A stretch of 5,144 nucleotides of DNA from CAYGZT01 sp964354445 (GTDB taxonomy: Bacteria > Patescibacteriota > Minisyncoccia > UBA6257 > JAGOQP01): the NCBI GenBank assembly GCA_964354445.1, contig CAYGZT010000013.1:1-5144 (forward strand), written 5' to 3'. This document shows, in pieces, positions 4,889 through 5,144 of this stretch. The notes under the pieces were generated by a model. It was not told the DNA's origin. It made no database searches and saw only the letters and a program-made list of their open reading frames with translations. Positions within the stretch are counted from its first letter, which is position 1. The number at the start of each line of letters is the position of its first letter. The translations under genes and the position numbers were made by a program.

Positions 4889-5144
4889 ATGAACGTTATT
4901 ACGGCAGTCAACTGTGCCGATGCCGAGTGTTTTTCAAAGCGCCTGACAACGGCGCACGAGTTTCTTTCAGCCGGCTCGTGGCTGCATATTGATGTTTCAG
5001 AAAAGGACGTTGCATTGTCTCAGTCGTTTGTCGACAAGCGCGTTCTTGAGCAGCACAAGGATTATTTTCAATTTGAAACGCACCTGATGGTTGCGGACAG
5101 TCGCCTGACGCGGCTTCTTGACCTGCCCGCGCAGCGGTTTCTGA
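4889..5144 (+). CDS. rpe: Ribulose-phosphate 3-epimerase-like protein, N-terminal part (runs off window)
   Basis: The first 85 codons are present and the frame is open to the window edge. The segment matches the first strands of the Rpe TIM barrel: a variant N-terminus (VITAVNCADAECF), then WLHIDV (31-36) and FETHLMV (62-68). H33, D35 and H65 correspond to metal ligands of the epimerase active site, and D35 is also one of the two catalytic aspartates. The usual MDGxFVPN after HIDV is replaced by SEKDVALSQ, so this is a divergent member. Rpe interconverts ribulose-5-phosphate and xylulose-5-phosphate, which fits its position 2 nt after rpiB and implies coupled translation. The second catalytic Asp and the phosphate-binding loop lie outside the window, so another phosphate-binding TIM barrel cannot be excluded. 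Confidence 0.75.
   Translation, partial: MNVITAVNCADAECFSKRLTTAHEFLSAGSWLHIDVSEKDVALSQSFVDKRVLEQHKDYFQFETHLMVADSRLTRLLDLPAQRFL

Noticed and set aside
273..5035. Six GTCGAC palindromes (273, 1528, 3952, 4279, 4303, 5030)
   Set aside because: This is more than the one or two expected by a rough composition estimate, but most encode Val-Asp in GC-rich codons. It is too few for a claim of a functional site.

Overview
The window looks like a chromosomal housekeeping segment from a bacterium with a reduced, divergent protein set, most likely a Candidate Phyla Radiation lineage such as Parcubacteria. That placement is inferred from protein style (a PheT without its N-terminal tRNA-binding domain, a divergent RpiB and Rpe, weak or absent Shine-Dalgarno sites, very tight gene packing) and not from a marker search. 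All confident genes lie on the + strand and use the standard bacterial code.

Layout: positions 1-169 hold an open frame that may be the C-terminal tail of an upstream gene (weak call). Positions 195-227 form a terminator-like hairpin with a T-tract, and a plausible sigma-70-type promoter (219-247) overlaps its 3' arm. From there five genes run head to tail with gaps of 2-24 nt: pheS (283-1401), pheT (1411-3360), gap (3385-4404), rpiB (4422-4886) and the first 85 codons of an rpe-like gene (4889 to the window end). No convincing terminator or promoter separates these genes, so they may form one operon or at least be read through.

Function: PheS and PheT form the heterotetrameric phenylalanyl-tRNA synthetase. 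GAPDH carries the oxidative step of lower glycolysis. RpiB and the Rpe-like protein interconvert ribulose-5-phosphate with ribose-5-phosphate and xylulose-5-phosphate, which are non-oxidative pentose phosphate steps. Gap, rpiB and rpe together make a small central-carbon cluster behind the tRNA synthetase genes.

Most notable: pheS carries an in-frame insertion just before the active-site strand RTHTSP. It consists of eight short degenerate units of the form ACGCNGAT, four in one orientation and four in the other, arranged almost symmetrically (763-847). It abuts a perfect 11-bp hairpin (739-763) whose left arm is conserved host coding sequence. This resembles a palindromic mobile or repeat element tolerated inside an essential enzyme, analogous to Rickettsia palindromic elements. 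A second, smaller in-frame expansion with AAAAGTC repeats lies at 1141-1206, also in pheS.
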